Source of the DNA: Paraburkholderia fungorum
GTDB taxonomy: Bacteria > Pseudomonadota > Gammaproteobacteria > Burkholderiales > Burkholderiaceae
Assembly: GCF_902833645.1 (NCBI RefSeq)
Contig: NZ_CADFGE010000002.1
Span: 838,609-902,608, forward strand
Direction: 5' to 3'
Length of the DNA stretch: 64,000 nucleotides
The notes under the pieces were generated by a model. That model made no database searches, was not told where the DNA came from, and saw only the letters and a list, made by a program, of their open reading frames with translations. Position 1 is the stretch's first letter. Each line of letters starts with the position of its first letter. Shown here piece by piece: positions 63,872 through 64,000 of this stretch. Both the position numbers and the translations under genes were made by a program.

Positions 63872-64000
63872 ACCAGACTCCTGGACAAAGGAAGGAAGGC
63901 AGCCCGCCAAAAAGCAAGCTTCATGCCGTTTATAGAACAAGCGCGAAAAAGCGCATGAACCGCCCGTACCGCCCGGACTACCGCCTGCTGCGAAGTTTGC

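Overview
The window is high-GC DNA with tightly packed genes, and most genes have the GC-rich third positions typical of Burkholderiaceae. Several families are characteristic of that group: a beta-proteobacterial trimeric porin, a DUF2957 lipoprotein, a YSC84/SYLF lipoprotein, an HU protein with a histone-H1-like tail, and NodT/EmrA/EmrB efflux sets. My best guess is a chromosome of a Paraburkholderia or Burkholderia species. I see no tRNA, rRNA, phage, IS element or CRISPR array.

Layout. 1-507: 5' part of a secreted Gly-rich repeat protein that runs off the left edge. 1476-9160: scattered single genes (FAD oxidase, SYLF lipoprotein, chemoreceptor, YbaK deacylase, BrkB/YihY membrane protein, porin). 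9369-13680: an operon for a proteasome-like Anbu peptidase, a transglutaminase-like protease, an alpha-E protein and a circularly permuted ATP-grasp. 14077-21654: HU/H1-like protein, Sel1 protein plus 5'-nucleotidase-type lipoprotein, MocR regulator divergent from an AhpD-like protein, and a POT peptide symporter. 22671-28960: an XRE-cupin regulator followed by a complete oppABCDF-type peptide importer. 29129-29953: an orphan gene whose motifs match the CNF1/BLF1 glutamine-deamidase fold. 30018-38090: an IclR regulator divergent from seven genes that join a Pot-type ABC importer to a three-subunit (2Fe-2S)/FAD/FAD oxidase resembling opine or amine oxidases. 38091-46465: small membrane protein, ketopantoate reductase family, a nucleoside salvage operon (NupC, cytidine deaminase, nucleoside hydrolase), GltS, a thiolase. 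45026-50167: a tripartite drug efflux set (NodT, EmrB, EmrA) with two tandem MarR regulators. 50425-52445: a very small ORF with a palindromic leader, then a DUF2957 lipoprotein. 52549-56591: a polar amino-acid ABC importer operon ending in hutG, with an IclR regulator. 56794-63871: a second ATP-grasp/alpha-E/transglutaminase operon, in which ATP-grasp and alpha-E are fused and a large transglutaminase-DUF2126 protein leads.

How the genes work together. Much of the window handles uptake and breakdown of nitrogenous compounds: peptides, nucleosides, glutamate, an opine- or amine-like substrate, and a formiminoglutamate-like amino acid. Each uptake block tends to have its own regulator. The two ATP-grasp/alpha-E/transglutaminase operons probably make and cut an uncharacterised peptide-like modification; only the first includes the Anbu peptidase. 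The efflux block has a near-perfect 12-bp palindrome in front of each of its three transcription starts.

The most interesting items are the BLF1/CNF1-like candidate toxin or deamidase at about 29.2-29.95 kb, the paired ATP-grasp/alpha-E/transglutaminase systems, the shared MarR operator, and the 36-residue ORF at 50.4 kb with overlapping palindromes in its leader. All family assignments come from reading motifs by eye; no database search was run.
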